Of a DNA stretch of 64,000 nucleotides, positions 26,079 to 33,459 are shown one piece after another (position 1 is the first letter of the stretch; the number at the start of each line of letters is the position of its first letter). The translations under genes were made by a program, and so were the position numbers. The notes under the pieces are model-generated. The model did no database searches. It saw only the letters and a list, made by a program, of their open reading frames with translations, and was not told where the DNA came from. The DNA comes from Ruminococcus albus AD2013 (GTDB lineage Bacteria; Bacillota; Clostridia; Oscillospirales; Ruminococcaceae), in contig NZ_JAGS01000001.1 in NCBI RefSeq assembly GCF_000526775.1, positions 2,666,001 through 2,730,000 of the forward strand, in the 5' to 3' direction.

Positions 26079-26255
26079 TTACCAAGCACGTGTTGTCTTA
26101 GCGGTTACAGTGCTTCCTCTGCGGCAGCCCCTTGCACCTGTGCTACCGGTATAGTAGTACTCGATGCAGTCGTGGTGGCAAGCGTACTCGTCTCTCTCTG
26201 CCTTTACGTTCTCTTCGTTCAGCTTAACCTTGTCATTGATCTTCTTGATTTCCAT
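26079..26255 (-). CDS. RiPP precursor peptide 2
   Basis: 58 residues. Leader EIKKINDKVKLNEENVKAER; core with Cys26, Cys30 and Cys44 (YACHHDCIEYYYTGS, then GARGCRRGSTVTAKTTRAW). It is almost identical to precursor 1, so they arose by tandem duplication. AGGAGG precedes the start. The two SPASM enzymes encoded upstream are expected to link the Cys sulfurs to alpha or beta carbons of acceptor residues (sactipeptide or ranthipeptide type), which is inference. Confidence 0.83.
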   Translation of the reverse strand: MEIKKINDKVKLNEENVKAERDEYACHHDCIEYYYTGSTGARGCRRGSTVTAKTTRAW

Positions 26256-26335
26256 AGTAAAATCCTCCTAATTTAAATGTAAAATGTATTAGTGTGTATA
26301 ATTTTCTTATGATTTTGTATTCAAAAGATCTAAGA

Positions 26336-26512
26336 TTACCAAGCGCGGGTCGTCTTAGCAGTTATAGTGCTTCTTCTAACACAGCCCTTAGCGCCTATGC
26401 TTCCGGAATAGTAGTACTCGATGCAGTCGTGGTGACAAGCATACTCATCTCTTTCAGCCTTAACATTCTGGTCGTTGAGCTTAACCTTATTGTCGATCTT
26501 CTTGATTTCCAT
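26336..26512 (-). CDS. RiPP precursor peptide 1
   Basis: 58 residues, first of five related small genes after the radical SAM pair (46 bp gap). Leader EIKKIDNKVKLNDQNVKAER; core Cys26, Cys30, Cys44 (YACHHDCIEYYYSGS, GAKGCVRRSTITAKTTRAW). AGGAGG lies upstream. The conserved leader, variable Thr/Ser/Arg-rich core and constant Cys positions are the features of a RiPP precursor family. No similarity to a named precursor is recognised from memory. Confidence 0.83.
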   Translation of the reverse strand: MEIKKIDNKVKLNDQNVKAERDEYACHHDCIEYYYSGSIGAKGCVRRSTITAKTTRAW

Positions 26513-26558
26513 AATTAAATCCTCCTAATCGACTGCTTCGGCGTATAAATATCAGTTT

Positions 26559-27560
26559 TTAAGCAAACTCGTATTCAAGTCTGCTGCATAGACAGGCTAT
26601 ACTGCTGGCAGTATAATAATCGCCTGTTATCTTTTTATTTATAAGTTTACATCTTGAGCTTGCACAGTAGTGATACATCTCACAGCCGCTGCAGCTTGAT
26701 GTGTCCTTGTTATTTATCATCTGGAGTTCCTCTACCTTGGCTTTATCAAGCCCTGTGCTCACATTTCCCATATACCAGTAGCTGTCACCTACAGTCAGCG
26801 AACACGGATAGATACTGCCGTCAGGCAGGAAGTGGAAACTTTCCACACCGCCCGTACATTTAGCTTTGCGGACAAATTCCGACTCGGTAACATACGATAT
26901 AACGGCATCTCCATACTCTTTTTCTTCTATATATTCTTTGATCTTACGGAACTGCTCGAATATTATCGGTTCGTCCTCGTCTTTCCAGTGAGAGTCATAC
27001 ATATCCAGCACGGGTATTATCCGTCTGAAGCCCTCCTCCAGGAAATAACAGACCGTATCGCAAAGATCACCGATAGTATCTCTTGTAACAGTCATTCTCA
27101 GCCGGACATCTTTTTTCTTGCTGATATCCTTTGCTGTTGCCATGACCTGCTCAAAGGAACCTTTGCCGTTTACAAACTTTCTGTTCAGGTCATGTATCTC
27201 CGCCTTGCCGTCAAGGCTCAGCGAAAGCTCATTTATCTTATTGATTATCTTTTTTCTTCTTTCGTCATAGAGCGTACCGTTGGTAGTCATTCCGTAGTAC
27301 AGCTTTGATGCGGGCACCAGAGCTTCAAAACGCTCCATGATATACTCTATTATATCGCAGTTCATCAGCGGTTCACCGCCGTGGAACTGTACCGCTATCT
27401 CATCGGCTGTTTCCCAGCAGTCCAGTTTTGTCAGCATATCTATCGCTGCATCTGCGACCTCTTTTGTCATATATTCTTTCTTTATATTATTGCCTATCCT
27501 GTTGTAGCAGTAGCTGCAGTTCAGGTTGCAGTCATTCGTAGTCCAAAATACAACGTGCAT
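26559..27560 (-). CDS. Radical SAM/SPASM peptide maturase A
   Basis: This 333-residue enzyme should use SAM to make a 5'-deoxyadenosyl radical that modifies the precursor peptides. The 4Fe-4S motif CNLNCSYC is at residues 12-19. The C-terminal SPASM domain is complete for auxiliary clusters: CTGGV..., GSIYPC (Gx4C), CSGCEMYHYCASSRC (Cx2Cx5Cx3C) and the final CLC. It lacks an N-terminal PqqD-like domain, unlike its partner, so it may rely on that protein for leader binding. Its start overlaps the partner's stop (TGATG), showing translational coupling. Confidence 0.88.
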   Translation of the reverse strand: MHVVFWTTNDCNLNCSYCYNRIGNNIKKEYMTKEVADAAIDMLTKLDCWETADEIAVQFHGGEPLMNCDIIEYIMERFEALVPASKLYYGMTTNGTLYDERRKKIINKINELSLSLDGKAEIHDLNRKFVNGKGSFEQVMATAKDISKKKDVRLRMTVTRDTIGDLCDTVCYFLEEGFRRIIPVLDMYDSHWKDEDEPIIFEQFRKIKEYIEEKEYGDAVISYVTESEFVRKAKCTGGVESFHFLPDGSIYPCSLTVGDSYWYMGNVSTGLDKAKVEELQMINNKDTSSCSGCEMYHYCASSRCKLINKKITGDYYTASSIACLCSRLEYEFA

Positions 27561-28816
27561 CAGATCTCACCCCAAAGTGAAAAGCCGATCTCTTTTTTCC
27601 TGAGCTTGCAGTAGTTATCAAACGACTTCTCGTTTTTCAGCGACTGCTCGAACAGGAAAGGACAATGCCAGCAGAAGTACTTTACACTGCACTCCTTACA
27701 TCTTTTAAAGTTTTCGGGCATTTTCTTCTCAAAGTTCAGATAGCTTTCTGTTTTTCTGAATTCCTCTTCGTAGAAATACTTTCTTATATCATCTACATCA
27801 AGGATATTTCCGATAGGTTTCTCGGAACATTCATAGGGTGCGCACAGGAACATATTTCCTTTTGCATTTACCGTAAAGGAACCGTAGCGTCCGCCGCAGG
27901 CACCAAACTCGATGTAAGGCTGGTTCTCCCTGGTCTTTTTGACAAACTCGGGATCAACAGGATCGTTGTCCTCAACCGATTCGTCCTGAATATACCAGTC
28001 CTTATGATCCTTGCCTCTTCCTACGGGAGAGAAGGTCCTGACCATGGGGCTGACTTCCAGATCCCTGCACAGTTTCAGGAAAGGTTTCTCATGCTCTCTG
28101 TTCTGTGCGGTAAGTACGAAGGATAGCGAAATATCCTTAACGCCAGCCGCCTTCAGACATTTGATAGCATTCATTACCTTTGCAAAAACTCCGGCGCCTC
28201 TTATCTCGCTGCAGGACTTTTCATCCGAACCGTCAACGCTTATGAACACCTTATCATAAAGTTCCTTTATCCTTACTGCGTTATCTTCGTTGATGTAAGT
28301 GCCGTTGGTCATCAGGTTCATTTCGCCGTCGGTATTCTTTTTCAGGTATTCACTGAGTTCAAAGAAGAATGGCAATACCATTGGCTCACCGCCTGTGACA
28401 GTTATCAGTTTTGGCTTAACGCTGAGTATCTTATCAGCTATAGCATAGATCTCATCTCTGTCAGCTATCAGCGTCTTGGTGGTAACTGCATCTGCTATGC
28501 AGTGCTTGCAGTGCAGATTGCACTGATTTGTTACCTCCCACTGTATATCAAAATCTGTAAGGAGTTCCTTGTCATTCTCATCAACAAGTATCTTTTTCTC
28601 CACCAGCTTATCATGAAGCTCGCTGAAGTACTCCTTGTCATCTTTATCTTCAAAAATGTTTTCATACTCCTGCTTTCCTATACCTTTGTTAACAAAGCCG
28701 TTGAGTATATCGTAGCACTCACTGCTCATTTTCAGGAAAGTACATTCGCATTTGTTACCGATTATTACCTGTTCCTTATTCTGCAGGAACAGCAGGTTCT
28801 TAGTAAATTTCCTCAT
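27560..28816 (-). CDS. Radical SAM/SPASM peptide maturase B with N-terminal PqqD/RRE-like domain
   Basis: About 418 residues. Residues 1-90 resemble a PqqD-like RiPP recognition element (winged helix; LKMSSECYDILNGF...). The radical SAM core follows with CNLHCKHC, TGGEPM and MTNGTYI. The SPASM region has GNMFLC and CKECSVKYFCWHC (Cx2Cx5Cx2C, one residue shorter than usual in the last gap). The start at 28816 is preferred because GGAG lies 9 bp before it; an ATG at 28831 has no ribosome site. It is the first large gene after the 10-residue peptide ORF in this operon. Confidence 0.87.
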   Translation of the reverse strand: MRKFTKNLLFLQNKEQVIIGNKCECTFLKMSSECYDILNGFVNKGIGKQEYENIFEDKDDKEYFSELHDKLVEKKILVDENDKELLTDFDIQWEVTNQCNLHCKHCIADAVTTKTLIADRDEIYAIADKILSVKPKLITVTGGEPMVLPFFFELSEYLKKNTDGEMNLMTNGTYINEDNAVRIKELYDKVFISVDGSDEKSCSEIRGAGVFAKVMNAIKCLKAAGVKDISLSFVLTAQNREHEKPFLKLCRDLEVSPMVRTFSPVGRGKDHKDWYIQDESVEDNDPVDPEFVKKTRENQPYIEFGACGGRYGSFTVNAKGNMFLCAPYECSEKPIGNILDVDDIRKYFYEEEFRKTESYLNFEKKMPENFKRCKECSVKYFCWHCPFLFEQSLKNEKSFDNYCKLRKKEIGFSLWGEI

Positions 28817-28860
28817 ATTCAAAAGCTCCATAAATTATTTCTTTTATTTATTGTTTTAAA

Positions 28861-28893
28861 TTAGTGACCCTTGCCCCAGCCGAATTCCCACAT
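28861..28893 (-). CDS. Ten-residue Trp-rich peptide gene, first ORF of the RiPP operon
   Basis: The ORF encodes MWEFGWGKGH and stops. GGGAGG lies 8 bp before the ATG, a near-perfect ribosome site, so it is very likely translated. It has no signal sequence or leader and precedes the radical SAM genes by 44 bp. Its promoter carries the same LytTR-type tandem site as the promoter of the 12-residue peptide at 38918, and both peptides share an aromatic-Gly-Trp motif. I infer an autoinducing signal; a leader peptide for translational control of the operon is the alternative. Confidence 0.6.
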   Translation of the reverse strand: MWEFGWGKGH

Positions 28894-28926
28894 TCTGTTT
28901 ACCTCCCTTCGTCTTGGTACAGTCAT

Positions 28927-28995
28927 AGTATAACGTATAAATCATGGTAAAACAACAAATCTCTTGTAAAGCCCCCGTTTTTTTTTGTGAATGGT
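28927..28995 (-). promoter_or_regulatory. LytTR-type regulated promoter of the RiPP operon
   Basis: On the minus strand: ACCATTCAC (28987-28995), 12 bp, GGGCTTTAC (28966-28974), 33 bp, then TATACT (28927-28932). A -35-like TTGTTT (28950-28955) lies 17 bp before the -10. Spacing equals that at 8303, 38787 and 40427. Confidence 0.68.
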
Positions 28996-29013
28996 AATTT
29001 GAGTCGAAAAAAT

Positions 29014-29048
29014 AAAAAACAGCAGTACTTTTTCATACTGCTGTTTTC
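29014..29048 (-). terminator. Terminator after the sensor kinase gene
   Basis: Stem AAACAGCAGTA/TACTGCTGTTT with A- and T-rich flanks on both sides. It separates the regulator/kinase unit from the RiPP operon, so the latter needs its own promoter. Confidence 0.85.
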
Positions 29049-29065
29049 TGTAAAATATATTGATC

Positions 29066-30415
29066 TTACGCCGTTTCAGGCATTTTTATCCTGAACATTA
29101 CATCAAGAACGAATACAGGCGATGTCTGTGAGATATTCACCGTTCCGTCCAGTGCATCAACGGTCTTCCTTATATTATAAAGACCGAATCCATGCTCATT
29201 TTTGTTTTCCTTTGAAGTTTTCAGATCCGGGTCATCGGTATCCGAAGGATTTGATATACATATCATCTGCATATCATTTTTAAGTACACAGTTCACATCT
29301 ATGTATTTTTCCTCACCCTCCTTCAGTCTGCGGCAGGCTTCCAGAGAATTATCCAGTGCATTAGAGAGTATCGTGCATATATCGAATGCCGATACATTTT
29401 CTGAGATCACTCCCGAGAAATTCAGCCTGAAATTCTCCTGCGCTGCTATGGCTGCCTTATCATTGAGTATCGCATCAGCGATAGTATTGCCGCTTTTGAA
29501 AGATGTTTTGTTCATCGTCGGATTACTTGATATTGAATCCAGATATTCCAGTGCGTCATCTACCTTCTGACTGCCAAGCAATGATTTCAGGCAATGCATA
29601 TGATTTTTGTAATCGTGTCTGAACTTTCTGATATCAGTAGTCATCTCATCGATCTTTTCATAATACCTTGCCTGCATATCCAACTGTTTATCCAGAAGTT
29701 CGGCAGACCGTTTATAGTAGAATTTGGACATACTGTTCATTATAAGCATTGTTATGATAAAGAATGACAGTATACAGATCGGTATAACAAATAACCTGAG
29801 ATAAAAATAAACCGTATCCATATCAGTATTATCCCACGAAGCAAAGCTTATGTAGGATATCATCAACGAAAGAACCGTCGCATACGCAAGAATGAAGAAA
29901 TATGTCTTTCTGTTTATAAACTCCAGACTAAGCTTAAGATCATCTTTCCTAGGTATCACAAATCTTGTGAATATCAGATAAAAGGAAAGATTATATATAA
30001 AATATACGATTTGTCCGCTTAAAACCTGATATTTAGCGGGAACAACAAGATTTGCCAGAAGATTTATCGTTGCACCCGGACAGGCTTCAATCGAAAAATA
30101 AAGCAATGTTGCATATACTGTTTTCAAGAACTGCGTTCGGTGCGACAAGAATACCGATAAAATAATTAATAATACACCGGCCCTTGATACTGTCGTTCCG
30201 AGATTTTTCGGAACAGGGATAATAACTATAAATACCTCCAAAGCAATATTTACCGCCGCTAAAACATAGCTTGTCTTCCCGAACTTATTGTTGTCCGAAA
30301 GCAGTTTGACTGTGTTATGTATATTCACATAATACAATATATACACGGCTATAAAAAAACTATATATAGACTTTTCAATATGATTTCCATTTTTACACTC
30401 CCCCAAAACTTTCAA
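29066..30415 (-). CDS. GHKL-type sensor histidine kinase (AgrC-like), locus 1
   Basis: About 449 residues with a multi-span membrane sensor (residues 15-225), a short coiled segment, the phospho-acceptor region FRHDYKNHMHCL, and a GHKL ATPase domain with N-box NALDNSLEAC and G-box HGFGLYNIRK. This layout is that of AgrC/ComD/VirS kinases, which sense secreted peptides. The start is uncertain: this frame opens with TTG lacking a ribosome site, while an ATG at 30390 with GGGGGAG 7 bp upstream is in another frame and would reach this one if a T7 run were read as T8. It pairs with the regulator at 30442-31152. Confidence 0.85.
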   Translation of the reverse strand: MKVLGECKNGNHIEKSIYSFFIAVYILYYVNIHNTVKLLSDNNKFGKTSYVLAAVNIALEVFIVIIPVPKNLGTTVSRAGVLLIILSVFLSHRTQFLKTVYATLLYFSIEACPGATINLLANLVVPAKYQVLSGQIVYFIYNLSFYLIFTRFVIPRKDDLKLSLEFINRKTYFFILAYATVLSLMISYISFASWDNTDMDTVYFYLRLFVIPICILSFFIITMLIMNSMSKFYYKRSAELLDKQLDMQARYYEKIDEMTTDIRKFRHDYKNHMHCLKSLLGSQKVDDALEYLDSISSNPTMNKTSFKSGNTIADAILNDKAAIAAQENFRLNFSGVISENVSAFDICTILSNALDNSLEACRRLKEGEEKYIDVNCVLKNDMQMICISNPSDTDDPDLKTSKENKNEHGFGLYNIRKTVDALDGTVNISQTSPVFVLDVMFRIKMPETA

Positions 30416-30441
30416 TAGATCATTATCAACTATGGCTCACA

Positions 30442-31152
30442 TCATCTCGATGTGGCTCTCTTTAAATAGTTCAGATAACAATTATTGAAATCTTTGTATT
30501 TTCCTCTTGATATCACCGCCTTATGTCCGTTTGATAAGATTATACCCGTTTTATCGTATGAATTTATGTGTTCAAGATTCACTATATACGATCTGTTTGT
30601 CCTGAAAAATCCTCCGGAATCCAGTTCTTCTTCCAGTGCCGAAAGATTATAAGGATATCTGTACGAGCCTTTTTCTGTTATTATGTAAGTATATACATTG
30701 TCTGCCTGCGCATATATAACGTCTTTTTCGTATACCACTATGCTCTCGTTATACATCTCGTCCTTGACTATCAGCTTGCGTTCGCTGTTGCTTATCTCCA
30801 ATGCAGAATCCATAGCCTCATAAAGTTTATCCTTGCTGACAGGCTTAACTATGAACCTGAATGCATTGTACTTCATGCTGTCAAAAACTATCTCCGAATA
30901 ACTGCTTACAAAAACTACTTTAGTTTCTATATTTTTTTCCCGTATACTTTTTATGGTATCCAGTCCGTTCAGATCTTTCATCTGATGATCGAGAAAGATC
31001 ATATCAAAAACAGTCTTAGAAGCAACCAGCTTACCGCCGTCATCAAATTCAGTTATATCCAGAATAATATTATTCTCCGATGAATATTTATTAAGCAGCT
31101 CAATAATATCATTACGAAACACTTTTTCGTCATCACAAACTGCAATTTTCAT
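30442..31152 (-). CDS. LytTR-family response regulator, locus 1
   Basis: This 236-residue protein has a receiver domain (MKIAVCDDEKVFRNDI; phospho-acceptor Asp in MIFLDHQMKDLNGLD; Lys in FRFIVKPV) followed by a LytTR DNA-binding domain (about 130-236; FRTNRSYIVNLEHI). LytTR regulators bind two 9-bp repeats 21 bp apart, exactly the layout seen at five promoters here. ATG 31152 is chosen because AGAGGGG lies 7 bp upstream; the upstream TTG is unlikely. It is transcribed ahead of the kinase gene. Confidence 0.9.
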   Translation of the reverse strand: MKIAVCDDEKVFRNDIIELLNKYSSENNIILDITEFDDGGKLVASKTVFDMIFLDHQMKDLNGLDTIKSIREKNIETKVVFVSSYSEIVFDSMKYNAFRFIVKPVSKDKLYEAMDSALEISNSERKLIVKDEMYNESIVVYEKDVIYAQADNVYTYIITEKGSYRYPYNLSALEEELDSGGFFRTNRSYIVNLEHINSYDKTGIILSNGHKAVISRGKYKDFNNCYLNYLKRATSR

Positions 31153-31726
31153 TGTAACACCCCTCTGTACCAATCTACAAACTATACATAATATCTTAAT
31201 TTTTACATATGTCAGATCGATATGTTATATATTATATATCATTTTGTCAGAAAAATCAATAGTTTTTTCACTTTTGCTAAATTATTATCCATTTTTTTAA
31301 ACAGGTTATTTTATTCCCCCGAATTGTTTGATCCGCATTTATTCTTCTATACATAGCAACCAAATAATTAACTATTTATGAACCGAGTTTATGTATTTTA
31401 AATCACATAATACTGCCCCTTGCTATATACTGTCAGCCGCAGAAATGCGGCTGTTTTCGATCTCAAAAAATTATAGAGCTGTATAATGATACTACGGATC
31501 TTCAGGATTCTATCATAACTATTGAAAATCAGACAAAAATGCGATATAATAGTATGCAAAGCAAGCAGACGGATATTTTCAATATTGAAAAATCACAAAG
31601 TTTGATAAAAAACAATAAAAATTCAGAAAATAAAATATCATAGCACCTCAAAATATGATATAATAAAAAACATAACCATCGGCAGATACCCTCTGCCATA
31701 AAAATTCAAAGGAAGGATAAATTTAT
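31153..31726. other. Non-coding gap between regulator and nhaC
   Basis: AT-rich region with divergent promoters. A stem with a GAAA tetraloop followed by TTTT (CAGCCGCA/TGCGGCTG at 31434-31453) looks like a terminator of an unannotated plus-strand transcript or a small RNA. No open frame with a ribosome site is visible. Confidence 0.45.
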
Positions 31727-33364
31727 ATGAAAAACAAATACGTCAGTAAGATCAGTTTTGCGCTGATTATTGTGGTGTTTGTCATATTATGTATGATACA
31801 GGCACCAATAAGCGATGCGGTGGGATCGCTGTGGTCACTGCTCCCGCCCATAGTAGCCATAGGACTTGCACTGATGACCAAAGAGGTCTATTCATCACTT
31901 TTTGTCGGTATACTGACAGGCGGTCTGCTGTATTCCATCACAGAACACAGCGGATTTTCGGGAATGTTCAATGCAGTGGTAAAGGATGGCATAATCGCCA
32001 ATATCGCGGACAGCTACAATGTGGGCATACTGCTGTTCCTTGTAGTACTTGGTACCATCGTGGTACTTATGAACAAGGCGGGAGGCAGCCGTGCTTACGG
32101 CGAATGGGCATCAAAACATATCAAGACACGTTCGGGCGCCTGCTTATCCACCTTCCTGCTGGGTGTTATTATATTTGTAGATGATTATTTCAACTGCCTG
32201 ACAGTCGGTTCGGTCATGCGGCCAATAACGGACAAACACAAGGTATCACGTTCAAAGCTTGCATACCTTATAGATGCTACCGCCGCACCTGTCTGTATAA
32301 TTGCCCCCATATCCTCATGGGCGGCAGCCGTTGCGGGAACTGTCAAAGGTGTCAACGGTATCTCGCTTTTCGTGCGGACTATCCCTTATAATCTGTATGC
32401 ACTACTTACTCTGATAATGGTCATTTTCATAGCTTTGTCAGATGTGGATTACGGTCCGATGAAGCGTCATGAGGACAATGCACGCAAAGGCGACCTGTTC
32501 ACCACACGAAACAAGGTATATCCCGATGATGCAAAGCCCGAACACAGCAGAGGAAAAGTCATTGACCTGATACTGCCTGTTGTGATACTCATTGCACTTT
32601 GTGTGCTGGGCATGGTTTACACAGGCGGACTGTTCAGCGGCGAATCATTCCTGAATGCCTTTGCAAATTGCGATGCTTCATTCGGTCTTGCAGTTGGTTC
32701 TCTCGGCGCACTTATCGTTATTATACTGTACTTCCTGGCACGCCGTGTGCTGACTTTCACCGAGTGCATGGATTCCATCACCGACGGTTTCAGGCAGATG
32801 GTACCTGCCATACTGATACTCACCTTTGCATGGACACTTAAAACAATGACGGGGCTGCTTCAGGCAAGCACCTACGTTTCAGGTCTGGTGGAAAACGCAC
32901 ATACAATGCAGATACTTCTGCCGATGATACTGTTTGTTGTGGCAGTAGGACTTGCTTTTGCAACAGGTACTTCATGGGGAACTTTTGGTATTCTTATACC
33001 CATCGTGACAGGTGTATTTTCATCACAGCTGGTACAGAACGGTGACAGCGTAACTATACCGCCCATCGTTATCATCTGCATCTCGGCTTGCCTTTCGGGT
33101 GCGGTATGCGGCGACCATTGTTCACCCATATCCGATACGACGATAATGGCTTCAACAGGTGCCCAGTGCGACCACGTGAACCACGTATCCACCCAGCTTC
33201 CCTACGCATTTACTGTTGCAGTTGTCTGTGCAGCGGGATATCTGCTGGCAGGATTTGTACAGAACGTATTTGTCGTTCTCGGAAGCAGTATACTGATGAT
33301 GCTCGGAACATTGTTTATCATACGCAATATTTCCAAAGCCAAGAAAGAAACAAAGGCGGAATGA
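31727..33364 (+). CDS. NhaC-family Na+/H+ antiporter
   Basis: This 545-residue integral membrane protein has about 12 spans. Family words include SLFVGILTGGLLYS, IVLMNKAGG, GVIIFVDDYFNCLTVGSVMRP, ATAAPVCIIAPISSWAA and GDHCSPISDTTIMAST. It exchanges sodium or an organic acid for protons across the cytoplasmic membrane; some NhaC-like carriers exchange malate/lactate or other substrates, so specificity is uncertain. AAGGA precedes the start. It is unrelated to the neighbouring RiPP locus as far as sequence shows. Confidence 0.87.
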   Translation: MKNKYVSKISFALIIVVFVILCMIQAPISDAVGSLWSLLPPIVAIGLALMTKEVYSSLFVGILTGGLLYSITEHSGFSGMFNAVVKDGIIANIADSYNVGILLFLVVLGTIVVLMNKAGGSRAYGEWASKHIKTRSGACLSTFLLGVIIFVDDYFNCLTVGSVMRPITDKHKVSRSKLAYLIDATAAPVCIIAPISSWAAAVAGTVKGVNGISLFVRTIPYNLYALLTLIMVIFIALSDVDYGPMKRHEDNARKGDLFTTRNKVYPDDAKPEHSRGKVIDLILPVVILIALCVLGMVYTGGLFSGESFLNAFANCDASFGLAVGSLGALIVIILYFLARRVLTFTECMDSITDGFRQMVPAILILTFAWTLKTMTGLLQASTYVSGLVENAHTMQILLPMILFVVAVGLAFATGTSWGTFGILIPIVTGVFSSQLVQNGDSVTIPPIVIICISACLSGAVCGDHCSPISDTTIMASTGAQCDHVNHVSTQLPYAFTVAVVCAAGYLLAGFVQNVFVVLGSSILMMLGTLFIIRNISKAKKETKAE

Positions 33365-33387
33365 CCACCGATAAAACGATACAAAAA

Positions 33388-33422
33388 AGCGGAGAACTCA
33401 TATCTGTGAGTTCTCCGAATTT
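33388..33422. terminator. Bidirectional terminator between nhaC and the sigma-factor gene
   Basis: Stem GGAGAACTCA/TGAGTTCTCC; A-rich before and T-rich after on both strands. Confidence 0.85.
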
Positions 33423-33459
33423 GTTTATTTCTCCATTTATCTCTCCACCGGTATAGCGC

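Noticed and set aside
31434..31457. Hairpin with GAAA tetraloop and TTTT tail as a possible small RNA terminator
   Set aside because: No promoter or transcript could be tied to it; recorded only in the gap description.
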